This document shows positions 1 to 8,375 of a DNA stretch of 46,323 bases, piece by piece. The DNA is from an uncultured Alistipes sp. GTDB lineage: Bacteria > Bacteroidota > Bacteroidia > Bacteroidales > Rikenellaceae. The stretch's first letter is position 1; each line of letters opens with the position of its first letter. Made by a program: the position numbers and the translations under genes. A model generated the notes under the pieces. The model was given only the letters and a program-made list of their open reading frames with translations, was not told the origin of the DNA and searched no databases. The DNA lies in contig CALBKP010000078.1 of NCBI GenBank assembly GCA_937895825.1, forward strand, positions 1-46,323. The letters run 5' to 3'.

Positions 1-739
1 GGTTGGGGAAGAGCAAGCAGTCAGCATCACCAGCAACGGGACCCTGCAACTTCTTAATCTTAACAGACTCCTCGTCGATAGCTACGTCCAAAGCCAAAGG
101 TCCCTGGAACAATCCATTACCGAGCTCGCCAGCAGCACCGAGCTCGCCAAGCTCCTTAGCCTCAACCGAGCTTACAACCTTGGGAAGGAGCTGCTCTGAG
201 GGTGCGATGAACGCCATCTTAGGGCACTCGATACCGAGGTTATTAGCAGTCTCAAGGAGGTACTTAGCAATCTGCTTCTTCTGATCGAGTGTGGGGCAAG
301 GAAGAACAGCCACGTCGCTAACAACGAGCAACTTGTGGTACTTAGGAATCTCAAGAACGGTAACGTGGCTGAGGGTTGTACCTGCGGGCAACAAACCCCA
401 CTCCTTGTTCAAGATACCACGCATATACTTATCCGTGGGAACAACACCCTTCATCAACACGTCGTACTCGCCGTTGTGTACAGCCTTAACAGCGATCTCA
501 ACAGCCTTAACATCCTCCTTCTCCTCGATGATGGTGTACTGGCTCATATCTACGCCCTCAGCCTCGCAAGACTTCTTAATCTCCTCAGGATCACCAACGA
601 GGGTCACCTCTGCAAGGCCTGCCTTGATAGCCATATCGGTAGCACCAATAGAGTGCGTATCCTGGCCATAAGCCACAATCATCTTCTTCTTGCCACGAGC
701 CACGGCCGCAGCAACGATCTCATCCAAATGCTTAATCAT
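1..739 (-). CDS. Phosphate acyltransferase (phosphate butyryltransferase/acetyltransferase family), partial
   Basis: Transfers an acyl group between CoA and phosphate. With the kinase encoded just upstream it should turn acetyl-CoA (or another acyl-CoA) into acyl phosphate for ATP formation in the cytoplasm. The first 246 residues are visible from ATG at 739; the C-terminus lies beyond the left edge. The product begins MIKHLDEIVAAA and carries a GPLALD motif typical of the shorter Ptb-like branch, rather than the longer classical Pta. It starts 36 nt after the acetate kinase stop, so the two are probably co-transcribed from the promoter at 2061-2091. Acetyl versus butyryl preference cannot be read from the sequence; pairing with AckA favours acetyl-CoA. 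Confidence 0.85.
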   Translation of the reverse strand, partial: MIKHLDEIVAAAVARGKKKMIVAYGQDTHSIGATDMAIKAGLAEVTLVGDPEEIKKSCEAEGVDMSQYTIIEEKEDVKAVEIAVKAVHNGEYDVLMKGVVPTDKYMRGILNKEWGLLPAGTTLSHVTVLEIPKYHKLLVVSDVAVLPCPTLDQKKQIAKYLLETANNLGIECPKMAFIAPSEQLLPKVVSSVEAKELGELGAAGELGNGLFQGPLALDVAIDEESVKIKKLQGPVAGDADCLLFPN

Positions 740-775
740 AATAGTTTTAGGTTTTATTTTCGGTTTTTACTTAAA

Positions 776-1978
776 TTACTTCGTCAATCTAAATGTGTCC
801 TTAGCAATAACAAGCTCCTCATCAGTGCAAATTACAGCAGCCTTAACCTTAGAGCCCTCGGCAGTAATCTCGTAGTCTGTACCACGCTTACCACGGTTAC
901 GCACAGCATCGAACTCGATACCCATGAACTCCATGTTGCTCAATACATACTCGCGCAACTCGGGAGAGTTCTCGCCTACACCACCAGTGAATACCACGAG
1001 GTCAATACCGCCCATCTCGGCAGCATACTCACCCACGAACTTCTTAACGCGGTTGCAGTACATGTCGCGAGCCATGATAGCACGCTCGTTACCCTCGTCG
1101 TAAGCGGCATCGATATCGCGCATATCGCTTGAAATGCCAGTAAGACCCTGAACACCCGACTGCTTGTTAAGCATGTTGTCAAGTTCCTTATACGACATAC
1201 CCTCCTTCTCAGCAACGTATGTTGCGGCACTTACGTCCATAGAGCCAGCACGTGTACCCATCACAAGGCCATCAAGCGGAGTGAAGCCCATAGATGTATC
1301 GAACGACTTACCATTCTTCACCGCCGTTACCGAAGCACCATTACCGATGTGGCAAGTTACAATCTTCGAGTTCTCGAAGTCGAGGCCGAACATCTCAGCA
1401 CCAACGCGAGCAACGAACTTGTGGCTTGTGCCGTGGAAACCATACTTTCTTACGCGATACTTCTCATAGTACTCGTAAGGGATGGCGTACATGTAGTTGA
1501 TAGCAGGAATGGTGTGGTGGAACGATGTATCGAACACAGCCACCTGCTTGATACCAGGCAATACCTTCTCCATCGAGAGGATACCCTCAAGGTTTGCGGG
1601 ATTGTGAAGGGGTGCAATCGAGTACAACGACTCAATCTTGGCCTTAACATCATCATCAACAAGACAACTATCATGGAAGAACTCGCCACCATGAGCTACA
1701 CGGTGACCTGCAGCCTTAAGCTCATCGAGTGAAGCGATAACACCATGCTCGGGGTGTGTCAAAGCGTCGAGCACCAAGCGAATACCCGTTGTATGATCTG
1801 GAATTGGGCAATGAAGCTCAAACTTATCCTTACCCTGAGGTTTGTGTGTTAAATCACCCTCAGCAAGACCGATACGCTCCACAAGACCCTTGGCCAAGAG
1901 CGTGTGCGATGACTCCAAAACATCAAGTACCTGATACTTGATAGACGAGCTACCGCAGTTAAGAACCAAAATTACCAT
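776..1978 (-). CDS. ackA: Acetate kinase
   Basis: Catalyses acetyl phosphate + ADP to acetate + ATP, the energy-conserving last step of acetate fermentation, in the cytoplasm. The 400-residue length is normal for AckA. The N-terminal phosphate-binding motif NCGSSSIKYQ (residues 7-16), the HRVAHGG segment near residue 92, the CHIGNGAS segment and the FTGGVGENS segment are the usual ASKHA-fold acetokinase signatures. Butyrate kinase would be shorter and start with a different GSTS-type motif. It is the first gene of a two-gene unit with the phosphate acyltransferase 36 nt downstream. A Bacteroidetes-type promoter lies about 80 nt upstream. Confidence 0.96.
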   Translation of the reverse strand: MVILVLNCGSSSIKYQVLDVLESSHTLLAKGLVERIGLAEGDLTHKPQGKDKFELHCPIPDHTTGIRLVLDALTHPEHGVIASLDELKAAGHRVAHGGEFFHDSCLVDDDVKAKIESLYSIAPLHNPANLEGILSMEKVLPGIKQVAVFDTSFHHTIPAINYMYAIPYEYYEKYRVRKYGFHGTSHKFVARVGAEMFGLDFENSKIVTCHIGNGASVTAVKNGKSFDTSMGFTPLDGLVMGTRAGSMDVSAATYVAEKEGMSYKELDNMLNKQSGVQGLTGISSDMRDIDAAYDEGNERAIMARDMYCNRVKKFVGEYAAEMGGIDLVVFTGGVGENSPELREYVLSNMEFMGIEFDAVRNRGKRGTDYEITAEGSKVKAAVICTDEELVIAKDTFRLTK

Positions 1979-2060
1979 TGCAATTGCTATTTTTTATTTA
2001 AGTTAATAATTATTTTCCTATCAGACACTGGGAGGCATACACTACCCCTCAAAAACTCAA

Positions 2061-2091
2061 CAAAGATAGAAAATTTACCGTGATTTTCCAA
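2061..2091 (-). promoter_or_regulatory. Promoter of ackA-phosphate acyltransferase unit
   Basis: On the minus strand TATCTTTG (2068-2061) matches the Bacteroidetes -7 box TANNTTTG. A TTG (2091-2089) lies 20 nt upstream as the -33 box. The implied leader is about 75 nt before the ackA ATG. The rest of the 1979-2351 gap is AT-rich; I see no gene in it. Confidence 0.7.
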
Positions 2092-2293
2092 CTATTTCAT
2101 TATTTTTTTTTCAAGCCCATCTTTCACCCATTTTTTTGCTATATTTTTATTGCTATTTACATCATACAACTATCCAATTTACGATTTCTGATTTACGCAA
2201 TTTTTATACTATTTCACACATGGCAAAATATCATCCGAAAAGCAAAGTTGCGAAATAAAGAAGCTTATATTTTTTTCTTTGAAAAAGAATTTG

Positions 2294-2301
2294 TATATTT
2301 G
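2294..2301 (+). promoter_or_regulatory. Candidate -7 box for the DUF349-pyrG-yidC unit
   Basis: TATATTTG matches TANNTTTG and sits 50 nt before the DUF349 gene start. No TTTG at the usual 17-23 nt upstream is visible; the nearest TTTG (2278-2281) is only 12 nt away. The assignment is therefore weak. Confidence 0.4.
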
Positions 2302-2351
2302 CACGGATTGTGCGCCAACGCAGGCGCAAAAATATCAACTAAAACTATTTA

Positions 2352-4304
2352 ATGATGGCTACTGAAAAAATCAACCTTACGGCTCCCGAGGAGCCTGTCG
2401 GCGCTATTGCCGAAGATACGCAGACGACTACCGACACTCAGAGTGTGACCCCCATGGCTGACGAGGCTACGGATGCCACCCCCACTATGAGCGAAACATT
2501 TGCCGACGAGGAGGCGGCACTTGCTGCCGACGAAGCGGGTCTGGAGATTGGCGACGAAACTGACGAAGAAGAGAGTGCTCCTGCCGCAGGTGATGACCTC
2601 GCAGGGCTGAATGAGAAGGAACTCGTCGCACTATTTGCAGCAAAGATTGAGTCGGAACCGGTACAGACACTACGTCCAGTTGTCGAGGCCATCAAGATAG
2701 CATTTTACAAGCAGCACCGCGCGAAGGTAGAGGCCGAGAAGCGCGCCTTTATCGAAGCTGGAGGTAGTGAGGAGACCTTCACCCCCACACCCGACGAGGA
2801 GGAGCAGCGCTTCAAGGAGCTCTTCGCCGTGTATCGCAACGAGCGTGACAAGCATATTGCCGAACTCGAGGCAAATAAGGAGGAAAACCTCAAGACAAAG
2901 CTACGTATCATCGACGAGCTCAAGGAGCTTATCAACTCTGATGAGACGATGAACTCCACGTTTGCTCGTTTCCGCGAGCTCCAGCACGAATGGAAGGAGA
3001 CGGGTCTCGTCCCCCAGCAGAACGTCAAGGACTTGTGGGAGACATACAACCTCCACGTCGAGAACTTCTACAATTTCATCAAGATAAACAAGGAGCTACG
3101 CGACCTCGACCTTAAGAAGAACTACGAGGTGAAGCTGAGTCTTTGTGAGCAGGCCGAGGAGCTTGCCTTGGAGACACAGGTTGTAGAGGCCTTCCGTAAG
3201 CTTCAGAAGCTCCACGATGAGTGGCGCGAGACTGGCCCCGTGGCTATCGAGTTCAAGGAGTCGTTGTGGGAGCGTTTCAAGGAGGCATCAAGCCGCATCA
3301 ACAAGCGTCATCAAGAGCACTTCGAAGGTCTCAAGGCTGAGCAGATGAAGAACCTCGCTCTCAAACAGGAACTCTGCGAGAAGACCGAGGCACTCCTTGC
3401 CCGTCCTATGCTTTCGCGCAAGGATTGGAACAAGGCCAGCGAGGAGCTTCTCGAGATACAGAAGGTATGGAAGACCATCGGCTTTGCACCCAAGAAGGAT
3501 AACAACCGCATCTACGAGCGTTTCCGTAACGCTTGTGACAAGTTCTTCGACCTCAAGCGCGATTTCTACGCCGGCGTAAAGAATGAGATGGAACACAACC
3601 TCGCCGTAAAGAACGAGCTCTGCGAGCAGGCCGAGGCCTTGGCTACAAGCGAGGACTGGAAACATGCAACCGACGAGCTCATCGCTCTCCAGACGAAGTG
3701 GAAGCAGACAGGCCCCGTGGCACGTCGCCACTCTGACACTATCTGGAAGCGTTTCCGCGCCGCATGCGACAAATTCTTTGAGCGCAAGGCCGAGCACTTC
3801 TCACACATCGACACCGAACATGAAGATAACCTCCGCAAGAAGCAGGCTCTGCTCGAGGAGATGAAGGCTGCGGACATCAAGGCTGGTGGCTTCGAGGCAA
3901 TTAAGGAGTACCAGCGTCGCTGGAGCCAGATAGGTTTCGTGCCCATCAAGCAGAAAGATGCTCTTCAGAAGGAATACAAGGCTGTTGTTGATGCAATGTT
4001 TGCAACGCTGCGTTCGTCGGAGCGCGACCGCTCGATGAACCGCTTCAAGGAGCGCGTATCGAACATGAAGAGCGGCAGCCAGCTGCGCTCGGAGCGCGAG
4101 CGTCTCTACAACAAGGTGCGACAGATGGAGCAGGACATCGCCCTCTTGGAGAACAACATCGGTTTCTTCTCTAAGTCAAAGAATGCCGAGGCACTTATCG
4201 CTGACGTACGCGAGAAGATCGAGCGCACAAAGCGCGACATGGCCGAGCTTATCGAGAAGGTGAAGCTTATCGATGCCGAGGAGAGCAAGGCTAAGCAGGC
4301 TTAA
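2352..4304 (+). CDS. DUF349 repeat protein
   Basis: A 650-residue cytoplasmic protein with no signal peptide. Residues 1-75 are acidic and low-complexity (rich in Glu, Asp, Ala and Thr). The rest is a long helical array of DUF349 repeats, each showing the pattern W..TG.VP/A....LW.RF..A...F (for example near residues 215-235, 290-310 and 445-470). The C-terminus (about 575-650) is a predicted coiled coil. DUF349 proteins are common in Bacteroidetes and their biochemical role is not settled. Two adjacent ATG codons (2352, 2355) can serve as start. It is followed 53 nt later by pyrG and then yidC on the same strand with no visible terminator, so an operon is likely. Confidence 0.9.
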   Translation: MMATEKINLTAPEEPVGAIAEDTQTTTDTQSVTPMADEATDATPTMSETFADEEAALAADEAGLEIGDETDEEESAPAAGDDLAGLNEKELVALFAAKIESEPVQTLRPVVEAIKIAFYKQHRAKVEAEKRAFIEAGGSEETFTPTPDEEEQRFKELFAVYRNERDKHIAELEANKEENLKTKLRIIDELKELINSDETMNSTFARFRELQHEWKETGLVPQQNVKDLWETYNLHVENFYNFIKINKELRDLDLKKNYEVKLSLCEQAEELALETQVVEAFRKLQKLHDEWRETGPVAIEFKESLWERFKEASSRINKRHQEHFEGLKAEQMKNLALKQELCEKTEALLARPMLSRKDWNKASEELLEIQKVWKTIGFAPKKDNNRIYERFRNACDKFFDLKRDFYAGVKNEMEHNLAVKNELCEQAEALATSEDWKHATDELIALQTKWKQTGPVARRHSDTIWKRFRAACDKFFERKAEHFSHIDTEHEDNLRKKQALLEEMKAADIKAGGFEAIKEYQRRWSQIGFVPIKQKDALQKEYKAVVDAMFATLRSSERDRSMNRFKERVSNMKSGSQLRSERERLYNKVRQMEQDIALLENNIGFFSKSKNAEALIADVREKIERTKRDMAELIEKVKLIDAEESKAKQA

Positions 4305-4357
4305 CGCTCTCGGCCATCGACAGATTAACTGATAATGAGAATAAAACAGATATAGCT

Positions 4358-5986
4358 ATGAAACTATCTAAACCAAAGTACATCTTCGTTACGGGAGGTG
4401 TTGCCTCATCACTTGGCAAGGGTATCATCTCGGCATCTATTGCACGTCTACTTCAGGCACGTGGTTATGCTGTGACAATCCAGAAGCTCGACCCATATAT
4501 CAACGTCGACCCTGGCACACTCAACCCCTACGAGCATGGCGAGTGCTATGTTACAGAGGATGGCACGGAAACCGACCTCGACCTCGGCCACTACGAGCGT
4601 TTCACCTCGATACAGACGACAAAGAACAACAACGTCACCACGGGTAAGATCTACCAGTGTGTTATCGAGAAGGAGCGTAGCGGCGAGTTCCTCGGTAAGA
4701 CTGTGCAGGTAATTCCTCATATCACCGACGAGATCAAGCGCCGTGTGCAGTTGCTCGGAGCAACAAAGAAGTACGACGTTATCATCACCGAGATTGGTGG
4801 TACTGTGGGCGATATCGAGTCGTTGCCCTTCATCGAGTCAGTACGTCAGCTTCGCTATCAGCTCGGCTACCAGAATACCGTTCTTGTTCACCTCACGCTG
4901 ATCCCCTACATGGCGGCATCAGGCGAGCTTAAGACTAAGCCTACGCAGCACTCCGTTAAAGAGCTCTTGTCGTATGGTCTTCAGCCCGACATCCTCGTAC
5001 TCCGCTCGGAGCACGACCTAAGCCCGGATATTCGTCGCAAGGTGGCATTGTTCTGTAACGTCACGCCCGAGGCTGTTGTTCAGTCTATCGACGTACCCAC
5101 TATCTACGAGGTACCATTGCGTATGCATGAGCAGAACCTCGACGGCGTATTGCTCGAGAAGCTCGGCTTGGAGTCGGAGCAGGAGCCCGATATGACCGAG
5201 TGGAGAGCATTCGTTGAGCGCATCAAGAACCCCAAGAGCACGGTAGACATCGCCCTTGTTGGTAAGTACACCGAGCTTCCCGATGCCTATAAGTCTATCA
5301 GCGAGTCGTTTATCCACGCTGGCGCAGTTAATGAGGTAAAGGTCAAATTGCACTATGTAAATTCGGAGCGTCTTACGATCGACAACGTCAAGGAGCACCT
5401 TGGCAAGATGTCGGCAGTGATGGTTGCCCCAGGCTTTGGTAATCGCGGCATTGAGGGTAAGCTCGTTGCTGTGCGCTACGCTCGTGAGAATAATGTTCCG
5501 TTCTTCGGTATCTGCCTCGGTATGCAGTGCGCCGTTATCGAGTTTGCACGCAACGTCATCGGCTGGAACGATGCCAACTCAAGCGAGATGGCCCAGACGA
5601 AGCATGCCGTTATCGACCTTATGGAGGAGCAGAAGAACGTTACGGCGAAGGGTGGCACTATGCGTCTCGGTGGCTATCCATGCCACTTGGCCGAAGGGTC
5701 ACACGTTGCCGAGGCTTACGGTTCGAACAATGTCGTTGAGCGTCATCGCCACCGCTACGAGTTCAACAGCGCATTTCTTGCAGACTTCGAGGCTGCGGGC
5801 ATGAAGGCCGTGGGTCTCAACCCCGACACCAACCTTGTTGAGGTTGTCGAGATTCCGTCGCACCGTTGGTTCGTGGGAACGCAGTATCACCCCGAGTACC
5901 ACTCTACGGCGGCAAATCCTCACCCATTGTTCGTAAGATTTGTTCAGGAGGCCCTCAAGTATCGTGACGAGATAGCTGAGAAGTAA
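4358..5986 (+). CDS. pyrG: CTP synthase
   Basis: Makes CTP from UTP, ATP and glutamine, the last step of pyrimidine nucleotide synthesis. The 542-residue length is typical. The N-terminal amidoligase domain starts KYIFVTGGVASSLGKG (P-loop, residues 7-22). The C-terminal class I glutamine amidotransferase domain has the nucleophile Cys386 in GICLGMQ and the His/Glu pair in the QYHPEYHS segment near the end. It lies between the DUF349 gene and yidC on the same strand, with no terminator in either gap. Confidence 0.98.
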   Translation: MKLSKPKYIFVTGGVASSLGKGIISASIARLLQARGYAVTIQKLDPYINVDPGTLNPYEHGECYVTEDGTETDLDLGHYERFTSIQTTKNNNVTTGKIYQCVIEKERSGEFLGKTVQVIPHITDEIKRRVQLLGATKKYDVIITEIGGTVGDIESLPFIESVRQLRYQLGYQNTVLVHLTLIPYMAASGELKTKPTQHSVKELLSYGLQPDILVLRSEHDLSPDIRRKVALFCNVTPEAVVQSIDVPTIYEVPLRMHEQNLDGVLLEKLGLESEQEPDMTEWRAFVERIKNPKSTVDIALVGKYTELPDAYKSISESFIHAGAVNEVKVKLHYVNSERLTIDNVKEHLGKMSAVMVAPGFGNRGIEGKLVAVRYARENNVPFFGICLGMQCAVIEFARNVIGWNDANSSEMAQTKHAVIDLMEEQKNVTAKGGTMRLGGYPCHLAEGSHVAEAYGSNNVVERHRHRYEFNSAFLADFEAAGMKAVGLNPDTNLVEVVEIPSHRWFVGTQYHPEYHSTAANPHPLFVRFVQEALKYRDEIAEK

Positions 5987-6044
5987 TAATTCGTCCAACA
6001 CAGCGTTAGGACGACTGATGTTAAGTAAAAACTAAAAATTGGGA

Positions 6045-7976
6045 ATGGATAAAAATACTATTATTGGTATTGTACTGATGATTGCTGTCTTCGTCGGTTT
6101 CTCGTTCTACCAGAGCCACGAGATGGAGGAACAGCAGAAGATTGCGCAGGAGAGAGCTAAGAAGGAGCAGGCGGAGAAGGTACAGCGTGCCGCCGAGCTT
6201 GAGGCCGAGCGCATGCTCGAGGAGGCGATGACCGACGAGGAGCGCTACGTGCGTGACTCATTGGCCGAGGCTGAGAAGCTAAACGCCGAGCTCTACCGCC
6301 ACGGTGCTACGCTCTACGCACGACGTGAGGGTGTATCGAAGCTCGACACGCTGAAAAACGACTTTATGACCGTTGTGTTTGATAGCCGCGGTGGAAAAAT
6401 TGTAGACGTTACGCTCGAGAACTACACCCGTTATTCGGATGGTGAGCGCACGGAGAAGGTGCAGATGATGACCCCTGGTTCAGCAAAGTTTGGACTTGAT
6501 CTTCAGCGCCATAGCGAGAGTGAGACGTTGAACACCAACGACTACCTCTTCAATTCGGAAGTTAAGGATGCAGGCGATCACTACACCGTGACAATGACAC
6601 TGCCCATCGACCGTGATGCCTACGTCGAGTACGTATATACGCTCTACAAGACAGGCAATCCGAGCCGTGATTACCTCATTGACTTCACCATCAATCAGCA
6701 CAACATAGATCCTATGTTGCGCCGCTCGGACGAGATAGTCCTCCAGTGGCAGAATAGAGGCAATCAGAACGAGCGTAGCTTCGAGAACGAGGCTATGGCA
6801 ACGACTATCGCCTACTACTCAGACGAGGACGAAGAGATGGACGAGATTGATGCAGACGGTGAGCGAGAGAGTCAGAAGGGCCTTAACTGGATCGCTTTCA
6901 AGCAGCAGTACTTCTCTACGGCACTTATCGCCGAGGATGTTATCCACGCAGGTATGAGTTTCAAGCGCGCGAAGGATGCATCGCAGGGCTTCATCAAAGA
7001 GTTTAACTCACGCGTGGTTATCCCTCACACGGCGGGCGAGGAGCAGTATAACCTTGCCCTCTACTATGGCCCTAACGACTTCAAGATCATGAAGAATGTA
7101 GAGTTCAAGGGCGAGGCCTCACACCTCGAGGATCTTATTCCTATGGGTGGCTGGCTTATTGGTTGGATCAACCGCATCGTGACAATACCCATCTTCCACT
7201 GGCTGAGCGACCACGGCCTTGGCTTTGGTCTTATCATCCTGATCCTTACGGTGTTGGTTAAGCTCGTAATCCTGCCGCTCACCTATAAGAGCTATATGTC
7301 TACGGCCAAGATGCGCGCTATACGTCCCGAGATGGAGGCTATCAACCAGAAGTACCCCAACCCCGACGATGCGATGAAGAAGCAACAGGCGACGATGGAG
7401 CTCTACCAGAAGGTGGGCGTGAGCCCTATGGGCGGCTGTCTGCCATTGCTTATACAGATGCCTATCCTTTGGGCTATGTTCCGTTTCTTCCCTGCAAGTA
7501 TCGAGCTTCGTGGCGAGAAGTTCTTGTGGGCTAACGACCTGTCATCGTACGATAGCGTCCTTGAGTTGCCGTTCAACATTCCGTTCTACGGCGACCACGT
7601 GAGTCTCTTTGCACTGCTTATGACCCTCTCTATCTTCGGCTACTCGTTCTTCACCTACAAGCAGCAGGCAGCCACAACCGCCGGCCAGCCAGGTGCAGGT
7701 ATGATGAAGTTCATGATGGTCTACTTCATGCCTATCATGATGTTGTGCGTGATGAATAGCTTCTCGTCGGGCTTGTGCTACTACTACTTCTTGTCGCAGC
7801 TTATGACGATGATCATCATGTTTGCCATCCGCCGCAGCGTCGACGACGAGAAGGTGCGTGCTAAGCTCCTCTCGCATAAGCCTAAGAAGAAGTCTAAGTT
7901 CCAGGAGCGCTACGAGGAGGCACTACGCCAGCAGCAGGAGACGCTCAACCGTGAGCAGCGCCGCCAGCGCCACTAA
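6045..7976 (+). CDS. yidC: Membrane protein insertase YidC
   Basis: Inserts and folds inner-membrane proteins, alone or with SecYEG. The 643-residue product starts MDKNTIIGIVLMIAVFVGF (first membrane anchor, about residues 5-23). A charged coiled segment follows, then a large periplasmic beta-domain (about 80-360), then the conserved five-helix OxaI-like core (about 365-600) with the GGCLPLLIQMPIL segment, and a basic C-terminal tail that can contact ribosomes. I chose the ATG at 6045 over an in-frame TTG two codons earlier because it gives the usual YidC N-terminus. It is the last gene of the DUF349-pyrG-yidC run; a hairpin follows at 8004-8030. Confidence 0.97.
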   Translation: MDKNTIIGIVLMIAVFVGFSFYQSHEMEEQQKIAQERAKKEQAEKVQRAAELEAERMLEEAMTDEERYVRDSLAEAEKLNAELYRHGATLYARREGVSKLDTLKNDFMTVVFDSRGGKIVDVTLENYTRYSDGERTEKVQMMTPGSAKFGLDLQRHSESETLNTNDYLFNSEVKDAGDHYTVTMTLPIDRDAYVEYVYTLYKTGNPSRDYLIDFTINQHNIDPMLRRSDEIVLQWQNRGNQNERSFENEAMATTIAYYSDEDEEMDEIDADGERESQKGLNWIAFKQQYFSTALIAEDVIHAGMSFKRAKDASQGFIKEFNSRVVIPHTAGEEQYNLALYYGPNDFKIMKNVEFKGEASHLEDLIPMGGWLIGWINRIVTIPIFHWLSDHGLGFGLIILILTVLVKLVILPLTYKSYMSTAKMRAIRPEMEAINQKYPNPDDAMKKQQATMELYQKVGVSPMGGCLPLLIQMPILWAMFRFFPASIELRGEKFLWANDLSSYDSVLELPFNIPFYGDHVSLFALLMTLSIFGYSFFTYKQQAATTAGQPGAGMMKFMMVYFMPIMMLCVMNSFSSGLCYYYFLSQLMTMIIMFAIRRSVDDEKVRAKLLSHKPKKKSKFQERYEEALRQQQETLNREQRRQRH

Positions 7977-8003
7977 TAGACATTTTTGGACTACAACGAC
8001 AAG

Positions 8004-8030
8004 GATCCCGAGGCATCAAGCTTCGGGATT
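8004..8030 (+). terminator. Putative terminator after yidC
   Basis: An 8-bp stem (GATCCCGA against TCGGGATT, one G-U pair) with a 10-nt loop lies 28 nt after the yidC stop. The following sequence is T-rich but has no clean T run, so termination is probable rather than certain. Confidence 0.55.
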
Positions 8031-8109
8031 CTTATTGTATCTATGCACCGCTCAATACATTAACTAATATCGCGCGCGCGACCACATTCAAAAAATTTTA
8101 TTGTAATTA

Positions 8110-8141
8110 TTTGGTAGTTCGTGTGATTTTACTTACATTTG
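8110..8141 (+). promoter_or_regulatory. Strong Bacteroidetes-type promoter of the beta-helix lipoprotein gene
   Basis: TTTG (8110-8113) and TACATTTG (8134-8141) are separated by 20 nt, a full match to the -33/-7 consensus. The expected transcription start is near 8148, giving an unusually long leader of about 228 nt before the ATG at 8376. Confidence 0.8.
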
Positions 8142-8147
8142 TGAAAG

Positions 8148-8375
8148 ATTAACAACACATTACCCAACCTACGAAGGATCAGCGGTATAGCCCAACTGCA
8201 GGGGTTTAACCGATGGTTATTCGTAAATGGTTGTGTATTATCGTCTTACACGATTAGTGTTGTTAATTAGCGCACACTCCTTTAGTGGAGATGTAACTAT
8301 CTGCATGATAGTTGCATGCGTTGTATGATTTTGTGACGGAAGCAAAACACATAACAAACATTAATTAACAAATCT
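8148..8375 (+). ncRNA. Structured 5' leader RNA of unknown class
   Basis: The predicted mRNA 5' end, ATTAACAACAC (8148-8158), is perfectly complementary to GTGTTGTTAAT (8257-8267). This gives an 11-bp closing stem around a domain of about 100 nt. Inside, CAACC (8165-8169) can pair with GGTTG (8229-8233), and shorter hairpins (AACC/GGTT near 8209-8219; ATCGT/ACGAT near 8240-8254) are possible. After the closing stem come CTCC/GGAG (8277-8290) and a perfect 7-bp hairpin AACTATC/GATAGTT (8295-8313). There is no T tract, so it does not look like a terminator-type attenuator. I do not recognise it as a known riboswitch. A regulatory role is an inference from length, structure and position. Confidence 0.5.

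Noticed and set aside
335..1132. 265-codon plus-strand ORF
   Set aside because: It is antisense to acetate kinase and the acyltransferase, both clear family members, and its protein has no recognisable features.
8148..8267. Invertible promoter (inverton) flanked by 11-bp inverted repeats
   Set aside because: The promoter lies outside the repeats, no promoter is seen on either strand inside them, and no recombinase gene is near. A leader stem explains the repeat better.
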